A stretch of 56,412 nt of DNA. Origin: Bimuria novae-zelandiae CBS 107.79 (taxonomy: Eukaryota; Ascomycota; Dothideomycetes; Pleosporales; Didymosphaeriaceae). The stretch is from the NCBI GenBank assembly GCA_010015655.1, contig ML976677.1, positions 623,427 to 679,838 on the forward strand. The letters run 5' to 3'. Position numbers and translations under genes: made by a program. The notes under the pieces were generated by a model, which was not told where the DNA came from, searched no databases, and worked only from the letters and a program-made list of their open reading frames with translations. Shown piece by piece: positions 1 to 10,100 of the stretch (positions are counted from its first letter, which is position 1; each line of letters starts with the position of its first letter).

Positions 1-425
1 CCCTCTACAAAAACCAAGGCAAGCTGGCGGAGGCAGAGGCCATGTACAGTCGGGCGCTGCAAGGCTACGAGGAGGCACTCGGACCGAAGCACACGTCGAC
101 CCTCTTAACGGTCAACAACCTAGGCTTGCTCTACGCCGACCAAGGCAAGCTGGCGGAGGCAGAGGCCATGTACAATCGGGCGTTGTAAGGCTATGAGGAG
201 GCGCTTGGCGCAAAACTACTGCTGTCGTATTTACCAGCGTTGAATACAATGTTCAGCTTTGGTGACCTACTCTCTACAATAGGTCGGGTAAACACGGCGA
301 AAATCATGTACACTCGCGCGTTAGGAGGATATACAACTGTCCAAGGGCCTTCTTCAAAATGGTGCAAGCAGCTAAGAGATCGACTCGAAACGTTGCAAGC
401 TACGTCTCTGCAGCCGAATGACTAA
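1..425 (+). pseudogene. C-terminal fragment of a tetratricopeptide-repeat (kinesin-light-chain-like) protein
   Basis: Frame 3 is open from the window edge and encodes TPR units of 42 residues (126 bp) of the kinesin-light-chain kind, with the core GKLAEAEAMYSRALQGYEEA repeated almost exactly at positions 12-77 and 138-203. In filamentous fungi such repeats usually form the C-terminal sensor of NB-ARC or NACHT NLR-like proteins; the N-terminal part lies outside the window, so this is inference. A TAA at 186-188 stands where the first repeat has CAA. Two other differences in the same stretch are CTG to TTG and TAC to TAT, all C-to-T. After the stop the frame continues through a degenerate third repeat to TAA at 423-425. 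Because the break is in frame and RIP-like, I call it a pseudogene, although translation from a downstream Met (240) cannot be excluded. Confidence 0.7.
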
Positions 426-1475
426 GGTAAGTCTACAGAGGTTGGAGCGATAAAGTTAAGGTCCCTAAAGCGCATAATTCGCAAGTTTAGAAAGTTATAT
501 ATGGGATAGCAGGTAACTAGAAGAGTGCTTTTAATCTAGAAGAATATAACAAGAGTGCAGCTTTATACACTTAGAATTATCGTAATATTAATTAGACTAG
601 CGTTTTCCAGGGACACGTTTTAGCGGCCGTTACTAACAGGCTTCTAGCCACAGCGGAACAGCCACAATTTGACTTGGGGGCGATGACAAACTTACATGAC
701 AACAACCTGATTACGTAGCTGGTTTGAACTGACTCGGTTGGGAAATCGCCTCATCGGAAGTACCACCTATTGTGGCGACTAGGCCTAGAGCTGCTCGCCA
801 CAACGCTGCTGTGTACTGGATAAGATACGGTATTATATACTAAGGCTTTAAAGACTGACTAGACAATATATATTAATTTAATTAAGTATAGTTAACTTGC
901 TAGGCGTAATTTAAGCAGCGTATAGTGCCATGCTTCGCGGTAAGCAGACATATAACTTTTATAAGAAGAATGTTAACGCGTATGTAATTTATATATGCGA
1001 AATATTTTTTTTATAGAGCAAGAACTATAGCACACGACTAATACCGTGGATTCGATTATTCTATTGTTTATAGAAAACTGTGATTACTTGAAGCTGGGGT
1101 ACCTCGCTTAATTTTCTACACGGTGGGTTTTCCTGATCTACGGGATAGACGTTAGTGAGCACAAATAGTTCACGTGCATCTCAAGACAAAGTCGGTGTGT
1201 GAAGTCATTTGATCTAGGTCATGACTGCGAGGTGGAAAGCGCGACTTCTAAGTCGTTGCCTGCGCGCACCCTATGCAGTGTCTCCATCACTCATTACTGG
1301 AGCACTGAAATTGCAGCTGAATAACTGCGCCGTAGGAGAATGTGGGGCTTCATTGAAGTCCAATCCCTGGCTCATCACGATGCCCGCCAGCACTTTCGGT
1401 GTAGGCGAGTGCGTAATATCTTCCCGTCGTTATTTCCATTCCTCAACCAGGTCCTTCCTCATGGCTTCCTTAGGC
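426..1475. other. Gene-free AT-rich stretch downstream of the TPR fragment
   Basis: No reading frame with recognisable protein character is present on either strand. The part from about 430 to 1120 is AT-rich and full of TA steps, the composition left by RIP on old repeats. No terminal repeats or duplications could be found to define an element. The plus-strand ORFs at 1221-1753 are shadows of the minus-strand gene that follows. Confidence 0.5.
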
Positions 1476-2762
1476 TCACTCCCAACCCAACCTCAAGCAC
1501 TTCTGTTCCCACGACTCTCGTGCAAACTGGTCCATCACCGGAGAGCTCCGCAGCGGATTCGGATGCTCCACGCTGCCCCCCAGCTTCAGCATTGGCGTTC
1601 CGTGTCCCTTCTCCTGCAACTCTGGATCCGTTGTCCATCCTGCCGCGTACGAGCCCTCTAGGCCTGCCTTCATCATCTCCTTCACGATCCTCTCGGTTTC
1701 GTCTTCCTGGTCTGCGATTACGACCTGAAAGCAGAAGGCCGCCTTTAAGTTGATATTGTGCTCACATGTGCAGGTAATTCCGCTAAACCGCACAGCCACG
1801 TATTCCGCCTGCTTTGGCATCTCCATGCCCGGGGGCGTGACGATTCGATTGTTGCCGAGGACGAGCGATGAACGAGTACGGCGGAGCTTACCCTCTACTG
1901 GTGCGCGGCGGACCGCCTGGTTGAGCGACAAGCTAGGCGTCTTGCGCAGCGTCTTGGAGAAGCGCTTTCCGAACTCGCGCGCCCTCCAGGACAGACCGCA
2001 AGCAGGGCAAACGATGCCAAACGGGATGCCCTTCTCGGGCTCTTCGATTGGCTTTCCAGAGTCTCCGATCACGCCGCAAGGAACCATGGCTGGCTCTTCG
2101 ATAGGCAGGAAAGCCTTAACTTGTCCGGTTGTCGTGCATGTGCTACACGGCTTGTGCGGGCAATTGCAGGCGAGCGCTCCAATAGGGTGGTCGCCGACTT
2201 GGAGGTAGATCTCGTTCTCCTCGTGGCAGTTGCAGCACTCCCATTTGGCCGTCACCTCGTCTTCAAGGACCGGATCGAAGATGCTGCCTGAGGCACGCTG
2301 CACGTGAATGTCGGGCACGGTGGGCAGGGGTTTGTCCGCACCCGTGGTAATTTCGTCGAGTTCCATGGCGGCCTGGTTGTTGGCGATGCTGTCGGCGTCC
2401 ACAGGCTCGAAGAATTTGAAACCGAGGGTCCCGGCCAGGCGTTTGTAGAGAGGCTGAAGCGGCGTTTCGAGCGAGAAGCTGCTGAAAGAGTTGCTCGCGA
2501 CGCTGCCGAAAGCCTTGGTCGCGGCGGTGCTGGGAGAGTTGGTCGCGGCAGACTTGGCGGTGAAGGTGTGGAAATGAGTATGTGTGAAGGTTGACTTGGT
2601 GGGTGGGAGAGCCTTGTTCACGTCTGGCGCCGACAGGCTTCTGACTAGAGCCATGGTGGCGTCTGCGGGAGCCCCTTCAGCGATGGGATCTGGAAAGTGA
2701 AAGCACGGTGAAGCGGGCCGTTTTGACGTGTGAATATGTCGCGGCGACCGTTGCGCGGGCAA
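1476..2762 (-). CDS. Probable double zinc-ribbon domain protein, function unknown
   Basis: Intronless frame of 428 codons. The C-terminal two thirds has the cysteine pattern of a fungal protein family usually annotated as probable double zinc ribbon. A first cluster, WECCNCHEEN, lies near residue 175, followed by ACNCPHKPCSTC at about 199-209. A second cluster has VPCGVIG, then VCPACGLSW near 251-259, and a late TCTCEH/FCFQ group near 330. The N-terminal third is Ser/Thr/Pro/His-rich and probably disordered. A second Met at residue 37 (base 2654, MALVRSLSAP) is a credible alternative start, because the first 36 residues look like translated leader. Metal binding is inferred from the cysteines. 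No catalytic motif is visible and the biological role is unknown. Confidence 0.75.
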   Translation of the reverse strand: MPAQRSPRHIHTSKRPASPCFHFPDPIAEGAPADATMALVRSLSAPDVNKALPPTKSTFTHTHFHTFTAKSAATNSPSTAATKAFGSVASNSFSSFSLETPLQPLYKRLAGTLGFKFFEPVDADSIANNQAAMELDEITTGADKPLPTVPDIHVQRASGSIFDPVLEDEVTAKWECCNCHEENEIYLQVGDHPIGALACNCPHKPCSTCTTTGQVKAFLPIEEPAMVPCGVIGDSGKPIEEPEKGIPFGIVCPACGLSWRAREFGKRFSKTLRKTPSLSLNQAVRRAPVEGKLRRTRSSLVLGNNRIVTPPGMEMPKQAEYVAVRFSGITCTCEHNINLKAAFCFQVVIADQEDETERIVKEMMKAGLEGSYAAGWTTDPELQEKGHGTPMLKLGGSVEHPNPLRSSPVMDQFARESWEQKCLRLGWE

Positions 2763-3387
2763 GTAGGTTTAGTTGATGGGACTGGAGTGGTAGGTGCTTA
2801 ACGATCACAGGGTCCGTTGATATGGTTCAGCATCATTGTCCACGAGATCCAACCTGGGAAAATCCTCATAGCTTTCTTCGTCTGATGGACGACCTGAAAA
2901 TTCTAGGTGTCACGAAGACGATGCTGCAACTACCCTATGACCCCGGCAAGGCAAATCACCAGCGACTCAAAATGGAGCTTTGTGGGACCTTTCAGCGAGC
3001 TCCTATGAAGGAACAGCAAGGGCCCGTGGACCTCGACGCTTTTTTGGGCGGAATTTCACTCTGATTCGTATTGTCTACGGACTGCATTTCATTCACTGCT
3101 TGAACAAGACCGCTGCGATGCACTACATTCTGCGGCTTCCCGAACGAGATTAGACCTACTCGTGCGGCTAGACCATAGTTCCGAGCTGCTATTGACCCCA
3201 GATTCTGGAAGCAGATTCTAGCCCCACTTTGTAGCCTCCAATGCTCGAATTCGCGGATCATTAGTCGCGCCTGCCTCCAAAACCTTTCACTATACCATTT
3301 CATGTCAACCCTCTACGTGAGATCTTCCTCAACCCTTTCTGGTACCGACGAGTTCCTTCACTCTTCTCCACGGAAGCCGACACGATT
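2763..3387. other. Intergenic region between two minus-strand genes
   Basis: Holds only short overlapping ORFs on opposite strands (80 and 103 codons) with no family resemblance. It probably carries the 3' end of the gene to the right and the promoter of the zinc-ribbon gene to the left. Confidence 0.4.
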
Positions 3388-5184
3388 TCAAGCGCCGCTA
3401 CGATCGTAAGGATCCTGCAGCCACTCCTCCTGGACGATGCCCTCATCCATGTCCTGCTCCGTGCTACTGGTTGACTCCCAATCGGCAGAAACCTCGTTAG
3501 TACCATCGCGCCCACCGCTTTCACTCTGGTCGCTCCAATCGTTCTCGCTCCAACCCTCGCCGTCAGTAAGAGTTTTATGACCTCCAGAGTGTGCTTGCTT
3601 GTTTCCGATCGAACCTCCAACAATCTCGGGTGCGCTTTCCCGAAAACGAACGTACCTACTCTGTCGATTACCACTCGTCTGTTCGAGAATAACCTGGTCA
3701 GCTCGACCGCAATCGCTTGTCCACCGCGGCGTTGGACAGATCTCTCGCAAATCCATGATTCCGTTGCCACGCGGAAGGCGATCATTGGTCCGGCGGTGCG
3801 GAGGCGTCCCCGGAGGCGTCTCTAACAACTTTCTGAAGATACTTGGTACCGGCGGTTCTGCGTCTCGTAAGAATACGCTCGGTATGGCTGGCACCGTTCT
3901 CTGTTGTTCGCTGGATGTGAAGATCTCACCCAGATAGCTTGGTGGCAGCGTCACTTTCATCCGAACAGGCGTCCGTGGATCAGAACAAGGCATTGGCAGG
4001 CTGCTATACTGAGAGACACCCACCGACGGTTGCATTGGCGAGCTGGGAGCACGGCATGCGGTTCGAGGCACGTGAATACAAGAAGGAGGTGAAGGCCGGT
4101 AATACAACGTCTTAATTGGGCCTGTCTGCGCCATGGCTCGAAACATGGAGGGTGTTGGACGATCTTGCGAAACCAGCCGCGCGTTCCTGCGCTCGAAATT
4201 CGGTCGCATTGATGTTTTCCCAAGCGACGACCTTCGCTCTGGCACAAAACTGTACGAGATTCGATTGTTCCCCTTGCGGATAGCTGTTCGGACCACCGCC
4301 GTGGGGCTCGATCGTGTGCCGTCATTCAAGGGATAGTGCTGACGGGGGCGAGTGAGGCTGTATGTGCCATTCGTCTTCAGAGGGCTCGATTGCGTCTGCC
4401 TATACTCTTGAGGGCGATGAATGGAACTGGAGAAGACATCCTCTACCGGCGTTTGTGCGATATGGTAGTCAGAAGAGACCCTCGACTGATCGTGGTCATC
4501 TGAAATGGGTGGCTTGATAGGAGACAGTCCCCGGCATGCAAATGACGACCAGGAAGACGAGGTGGACGAGGAAGCTTCCTGGGGTCTTTCTACTACGGTG
4601 CGGTGGACACCGTTGGCTGTAACACTGCGCGGCCTGACGATGTCGTCCGAAGACCCCGTGTATTCTGGTAGAAGAAAGAACGCAGCGTCGCTCATCATCG
4701 GCTGTTGAGAGGGCGTCGGCTTCGGGACAAAGTAGGATTCTGTCCGGAATGTCGCCTTGCTATACGGGTGGATGGAAGGAATTATACTTCGGGCATGGTT
4801 TTCTTCCACCACGAACTCCGGAAGACCGCGATCGTCGAACTCGTTCTCGCTTTCGATAATGGGAGACGGGCGAGGCCTGGAGGGAACATGGGCCCTGGAG
4901 CGGACAGAATATCTCCGTCGACTAGGAGGTAGGAACTCTATGGCCGAAGGCAATCGAATTGGTGAGACCTGCTGGATAGGACCGAGTGTCGGAGGATCGA
5001 ACTGCGGTACAGGACCAAGAGTCGGCATGGAATTCGACGACTCAACGGGGCCTAATTGCTGAGCTGGATCACACGATGAGATGGGGACAGAAGCACCTCT
5101 TCCGGTCCTGTCATCGTCGCTCTTCCCCTTTCGTCCAACTAACTTGCGGAAAAAGCTGGAAATATCCTTTTTAGGCATATTCAT
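3388..5184 (-). CDS. Hypothetical disordered protein (598 residues)
   Basis: A single uninterrupted frame of 598 codons, long enough to be a real gene. The N-terminus is basic (MNMPKKDISSFFRKLVGRKG) and is followed by long Ser/Pro/Arg-rich stretches with many RRYS, RRSS and PSPI-type phospho-site-like motifs. The C-terminus is acidic. No enzyme motif, signal peptide or membrane segment is visible. The composition suggests an intrinsically disordered regulatory or scaffold protein, which is inference only. The start is the first Met of the frame; a second Met two codons later is equally possible. Confidence 0.6.
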   Translation of the reverse strand: MNMPKKDISSFFRKLVGRKGKSDDDRTGRGASVPISSCDPAQQLGPVESSNSMPTLGPVPQFDPPTLGPIQQVSPIRLPSAIEFLPPSRRRYSVRSRAHVPSRPRPSPIIESENEFDDRGLPEFVVEENHARSIIPSIHPYSKATFRTESYFVPKPTPSQQPMMSDAAFFLLPEYTGSSDDIVRPRSVTANGVHRTVVERPQEASSSTSSSWSSFACRGLSPIKPPISDDHDQSRVSSDYHIAQTPVEDVFSSSIHRPQEYRQTQSSPLKTNGTYSLTRPRQHYPLNDGTRSSPTAVVRTAIRKGNNRISYSFVPERRSSLGKTSMRPNFERRNARLVSQDRPTPSMFRAMAQTGPIKTLYYRPSPPSCIHVPRTACRAPSSPMQPSVGVSQYSSLPMPCSDPRTPVRMKVTLPPSYLGEIFTSSEQQRTVPAIPSVFLRDAEPPVPSIFRKLLETPPGTPPHRRTNDRLPRGNGIMDLREICPTPRWTSDCGRADQVILEQTSGNRQSRYVRFRESAPEIVGGSIGNKQAHSGGHKTLTDGEGWSENDWSDQSESGGRDGTNEVSADWESTSSTEQDMDEGIVQEEWLQDPYDRSGA

Positions 5185-6184
5185 AGATTTCTAGAATCAA
5201 GACGAAGCCAGATACAAGTCATATGGGTAGAACAAGGTGAGTGTGGAGGTGTTCATGCGTTGAGGCAGAACTTGGAGCGTGTGAAGCTGTTGAATGTGAG
5301 GGATGCCTGAGACGTGTGCGGTAACCAGTCTATAAGAGAGTTACGCATTCAAAGCCCCCTACAGCGCTCTGGCGCTTGACCGTGTCGAAATACCGTATAC
5401 GGGCGGTGAATGCATTGGGGCCTCGTGCCACGTGAGCGGTTGAACGAGTCAACCTGCACAAGAGAGGTGTCGACCCCGAAGTTTAGATACCTGCTAGGAA
5501 CTGTATATCAACGCCTTTTGCGGCATGCACCACCCAAGTACGATTGTGCGTCATTTTCAACGTCGCAGAAGGCATCGTGTAGCATAGAGTACTGACGAAT
5601 CGCCGCTAAGACAAGTCAATTGCCTGCGTCACAGCAGCATATGCACATACCTCTCCGTCGCGAGCACTTTCACAGTAACTATTATTATCACAGAAATGAT
5701 TTGGTCAATGGATATTTAGTGCTATTCCTACAACATGCACTAATGTCATTGCATTGTTCCATGATGATGTAAAACCGCTCCAATACCATTTGCTCTTTTA
5801 CGAACATGTTGAAATTCTTACCTTTCGCCGGTTATTCCTTTTGCTGTGTCCATCCCATTGTCAGTCATTTTCTCCGCCACAACGCAACCATCCCATTCAC
5901 GGTATTGGATTTGTTGGCTCTCTGAATGCCGACTTCCTATGCCTCCACAGAATGTCTGGGATGGGGATACAGACTACGAAGGTCCACAGAGCGCCTTACC
6001 AGAGATCTACGCTAGGATTTTTAATTCCTGGTAGAGGGTAGGGAACCTTGTGTACCCATTGGGTCGAGAGAATCAACTCGCGAGGTGCAACATGGGTGAA
6101 ACGAGTAGACAGGCCTACGGAGTGAACGGGCTGGAATGGGTGGAAGGAAATCATTCAGGCCGAGTGGTTGGTTTAGTGAAGTGG
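5185..6184. other. Intergenic region, no gene seen
   Basis: Upstream region of the 598-residue gene, and the 3' flank of the split gene to the right. Only short ORFs without family character occur. A TA-containing stretch around 5320-5340 precedes the disordered-protein gene, but no motif could be assigned with confidence. Confidence 0.4.
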
Positions 6185-6901
6185 TTAGAAGACGGTGCTC
6201 TGGGTAGAGTGGGAGGCTGGGATGGGAGGGGGAAGGGCTTTTTGGGGGTCTTCGACGCTGGAAGAGAGGGTGAGTGGTGCGATTGCGTTTAGTGATGATG
6301 GCGAGTGGCTGGAGGCGGTATTAGACCGCCCCTTGGAGGTGATTATAGAGGTCCCGTCAGAGGACGTGTGGGTGCTGTACATTTGCAACATCTTGTCAAT
6401 CTCAGCAATAGCGTCGTCAGCGAAGCTCGACAAGCGCGACGACGTAGTGGGACTGTTCTTATGCTTCTTCGAAGGGGGCGGAAGCCCACCGTAGCCAGGG
6501 ATAGAAGTGTCATGGCTGAGCTCGTTAATGATCTTGTAGAGAGGCAGCGGGCGCTTGATGACGAGGGCGCGGGTGGGCTCTATGGGGCCGGGTATCTGGA
6601 AGGGCGTGCTCGAAGATGGCGGATTGGGAGTGCGTGATGGAGTGGCGGGCAGGATTTTGACGCTGCTTGCGCGGAGTGTCGTGGAATGTCACTGTTGAGA
6701 TGTCTAGGTCGTCGAAGACGTTCCAGGAATCCTGGGAATAGAGTGAGTGTTGATCACCTACAGCGTTGTTCTCATTGCTGGCACATTCCTGGAGATCTGA
6801 TGAGTCTTGGTGGTCGTTGGACTTGGAAACTACATGTACAGAGCTTTCGCTCTTGCTCATAACCGGACTCTTCACGCACAATGACGGAACCATATTAGTG
6901 T
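6185..6901 (-). pseudogene. 3' part of a host gene split by the copia element
   Basis: Minus-strand continuation of the frame that begins at 12876. Reading leftward from base 6901 the codons run in frame with the part at 12573-12876 once one CAATG copy is counted: ...VVQRI then DTNMVPSLCVKS. A second lesion follows. The frame entering at 6901 runs to a stop at 6525, whereas the sensible frame from about 6686 to the stop at 6185 is shifted by one base. That frame reads through VKILPATPSRTPNPPSSSTP and PLPLYKIINELSHDTSIPGY and ends in STQSTVF. The two coding pieces sum to 1021 bases, which is 340 codons plus one extra base, so a single-base insertion fits. The protein is Ser/Pro-rich and of unknown function. 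Confidence 0.75.
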
Positions 6902-6906
6902 CAATG
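6902..6906. repeat. Target-site duplication CAATG, left copy
   Basis: Five bases CAATG directly before the left LTR. They match the five bases at 12573-12577 exactly, as expected for Ty1/copia integration. Confidence 0.93.
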
Positions 6907-7110
6907 TGTCGCGGTGAGGCAGAGCGCTGAGCGGACAGTACGCAGTGGAAAAGATTGCAGGATTGAACTGAGGTTGTTCTATCTAGAAGCTACAGAAGGT
7001 ATAGGTGCGCAGGCACAAACAACGCTAGTCCTAGACAGAAAGAAGGTAAGTCGCAACCATGTCAAGGTAGGAGCAACTATCTTGTAGAGTAAGAGCCATA
7101 AACCGTGACA
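6907..7110 (-). repeat. 3' LTR (left) of the copia element
   Basis: 204 bp, TGTC...GACA ends. It differs from the right LTR at only two positions (TTGAAC and CTGAGG here; TTAAAC and CTAAGG on the right), both TpG-to-TpA, the RIP signature. Confidence 0.95.
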
Positions 7111-7121
7111 CACCCCCCAGC
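7111..7121 (-). other. Polypurine tract of the copia element
   Basis: Directly inside the 3' LTR the minus strand reads GCTGGGGGGTG, the expected primer for plus-strand DNA synthesis. Confidence 0.7.
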
Positions 7122-10100
7122 TGGCGTGGACGCCCAGGCAGGGAGTCAATGACAGCTAATTAGTATTAGTGTATATAGATACCATCAAGATTGTTGCCAT
7201 CAGTTTGACGCAGGCCCTTTAGACGCTTAATAATATTAATAAGGCTAATTTAGCGGACGAAGTCTGCAAACTTCTGTTTAGGTAGAATCTTTATAAGTCT
7301 ATTGGCAGGCATATAGTTGGTGGGGACCTATTTAACGTTAATACAAGAGGCTTCGACTTCCTGTCGAATCTAGAGCTAGTAGATGTCGATATGTTTAACC
7401 TTTGTATAAAGCTTATCTTGCTATTTAGTAACAATACCGACGGTCTGCTGATTGTCACACCAGATAGTAGGTATACAGTTAAGAGTAAGGTTAATACTAG
7501 AGAAGAATTGCATCTATTCTTCTATCTACGAGCTAGCAAGTAATAGAGCTAGTAATTTAGATTCTATAGTTAATTTCGTAACTATGCGTTATACTGTTGA
7601 CTTCCAGTCAATTATTAGTCTACCGAACTTAAAAGCATAGCCTTAAGAGCTTCGGCGAGTCTCAGGCTCGTCAGCGTATAAGGCGTTAGAGGATCCAAAG
7701 AAGAGAGGATCGCGATATGTTGGATCGTTAGATAGATACTCAGCCATATCCTGCGCGCTAGCAGAGGCTTCAAGTGCGAGAGCCTTCGTGCTGAGTAGGT
7801 AGCGCCAGGTCTTCCGGATTTTCGAGATGTGTGACTGTCCTGGGTTGGTAAGGTGACAAGCAAAGACGACGTGCGTTCGGGCGACGTTAGGTCTACCCTA
7901 GACAGCGATATATGCGAGAGAGCCAACTAGTTACTAATAAAGCTTTGTTCGCGATAAATCAGGCTCCTTAGTAGACTATGGCAGCTAGTTCTTTGCTAGT
8001 AGAATATCTGGAGCCTTGCCCACAGCTTTAATGCTAAATTAAGCGCATACCTTATTAATAAACGCGTCCTAGACTAGCTACGTCTTATACAGGGCTCGAT
8101 CGCGTATAATGCGGATTCCGAGAAACCAGGTAAGGTCTCCTATAGCTTTAATGTTGTATAGGTCCACCAGATCCTTCTCAAAAGACCTGTAGTAATAGGC
8201 ATTAGACTAATGATATGCCATAACAATGTCGTCAACATAGACAAATAGGATGAGCTAGCGGCTTGTATATAAGCAAGGAAAGCCTTTAACTGGCTTTAGA
8301 CCCAGCTTAACAAGTTGTTAACGTAGTTTGTTATACCATAGTAGTGATGACTCCTTCAGGCCGTACAGGGCGCGGAGCACTAGCATAATCTCGCCTTCAG
8401 TGTGGCGGAATAGCTTAGGTGTTTCAGCGTATAGCTTCCGATCAATCTTAGCGTTTAGGAAGGCAGTAGGAACATCGTACTACTTTAGCTCTAGATTAAA
8501 GTAATTAGTAATTATAATAAGAGCGCGAAAGTTACGAATCGCGAGTATAGCAGCGTACGTGTTATTAAGCAGAGCTTAAAGATCTCCCTAAATAACAAGT
8601 TAAGCCTTAAACCGTGAGAGGTATCTATCTTCGTCGATTTTGTACGTGAATACCTATATTAGTGGTAGCACCTTAGCGTCTGCAGTGGCCTTTATTTTTG
8701 TAGTCTTCTTAAAGACTCCTTTAGCGCGTAGAGCTTGCCATTTAACCTCTATAGCGCGTTAGAATTAATTGCCAAATATATATATATTAAGCTGCTTCAC
8801 TGCCTTAGGTAAAGGTGGCAGCTGAGACTAATAGATTCTTAGTATCTTATCTGTTGCAGTAGAAAAGATTGTGGAATTCTTCTGCTAGAGGGTGTACTAT
8901 CTAGAAGCTACCGAGTATGTATGTGTACGAGCGTAAACATCGCTAGTCCTAGATAGGTGTAGCCCTCTCAGAAAGGTGAGTGGCAACTAAGCAAGGGTAG
9001 GAGTAACTATCTCATCGAGTAAGAGCCATTAAACCGTCACATTATCTGTAGTAGGTATAGTGCGAATCTCGGTCGAGAATGCACGGAGATAGTCGATAAG
9101 AGGTATAGCTCCTAGCGCTATAGTGTATGTGTAAATTATAAAGTTATTAAGATCTTTCTGCTTTTAATTGCGTTTGCCAGTGATAATTAAGCTTGTATTA
9201 GTTAGGTCTAGGTTAACGTCTCGTGGAGCTCTCTCGCCGCGTTAGCGATAGCCTTCAGGTACTTTATTACTCTCAGGAGTGCGATTACTTGTGGCAGTAA
9301 ACATTATAGGTCTTGGAGTAGGCAGCTATTGCTATTGCTGTATTAATTCGAATGCGTCGTCTATCTATTCACCCCCCACCTAGGAGCCTGCAGCTCTCGA
9401 AGCTAAGGTCGTAAGTGTCTCTACTAGGTGGCAACGTTAACGAGCAGTTAACAGATCTTTAATACTAATATTATTATGTTAATGTTCTTTTAGATATTTA
9501 AGTAGTTCGATTACCTCTTCGAGCACTAATCCTGACGCATACCTATCTATCCTATTAAAGAAGAGTGTAGGCTCGAATACAACGTCGCGGGTAACAATAA
9601 TAGTGTCTTTTATAGGCAGCTAGATACGGAAGATATTAGTGCCTTAGTAGCTAATAAGATAGCTAATTAGAGTGCGTAATTTAAGCTTATTAGTAGCTCT
9701 TAGATCGCGATTATAGACGTAGGCGCGACAGCCAATAGGCTTTATATAAGCGATAAGTGGTTTTCGTTCCTATACTACCTCGTACGGTGTCTTCCATCCT
9801 AGTGCTTTAGTAGGCGTGCGATTGAGTATATATGCGGCGGTGCGATATAGCTTATGTGATAGACTCTTTGGCAGATTAGCGTGTATGCGCATAGCGCGAG
9901 CTCGCTAAGTAAGTACTCCGCCAGCGCGTTCGATTAGTCTATTTAGCTCCTTTGTTCCAGCTGGTGCTGGCTTATACAGCATACCTAGCTCTTCTGTTGT
10001 GTTAATAAGATCGTTTCTAAATCCTTTCTCGTTGTCGCATTAAATAGCGACTACGTTAGCGTTGTACACGCGCTGAATCCTTTGTATTAAAGACATAAAC

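Noticed and set aside
1221..1753. Two overlapping plus-strand ORFs of 146 and 137 codons
   Set aside because: They overlap the minus-strand zinc-ribbon gene or its 3' flank and have no protein character of their own.
3300..3785. 161-codon minus-strand ORF
   Set aside because: Overlaps the 598-residue gene in another frame; composition is that of a shadow frame.
9371..9384. CACCCCCCACC resembling a second polypurine tract
   Set aside because: It is not next to an LTR end; it lies in the linker part of gag-pol between integrase and RT and has no matching boundary.
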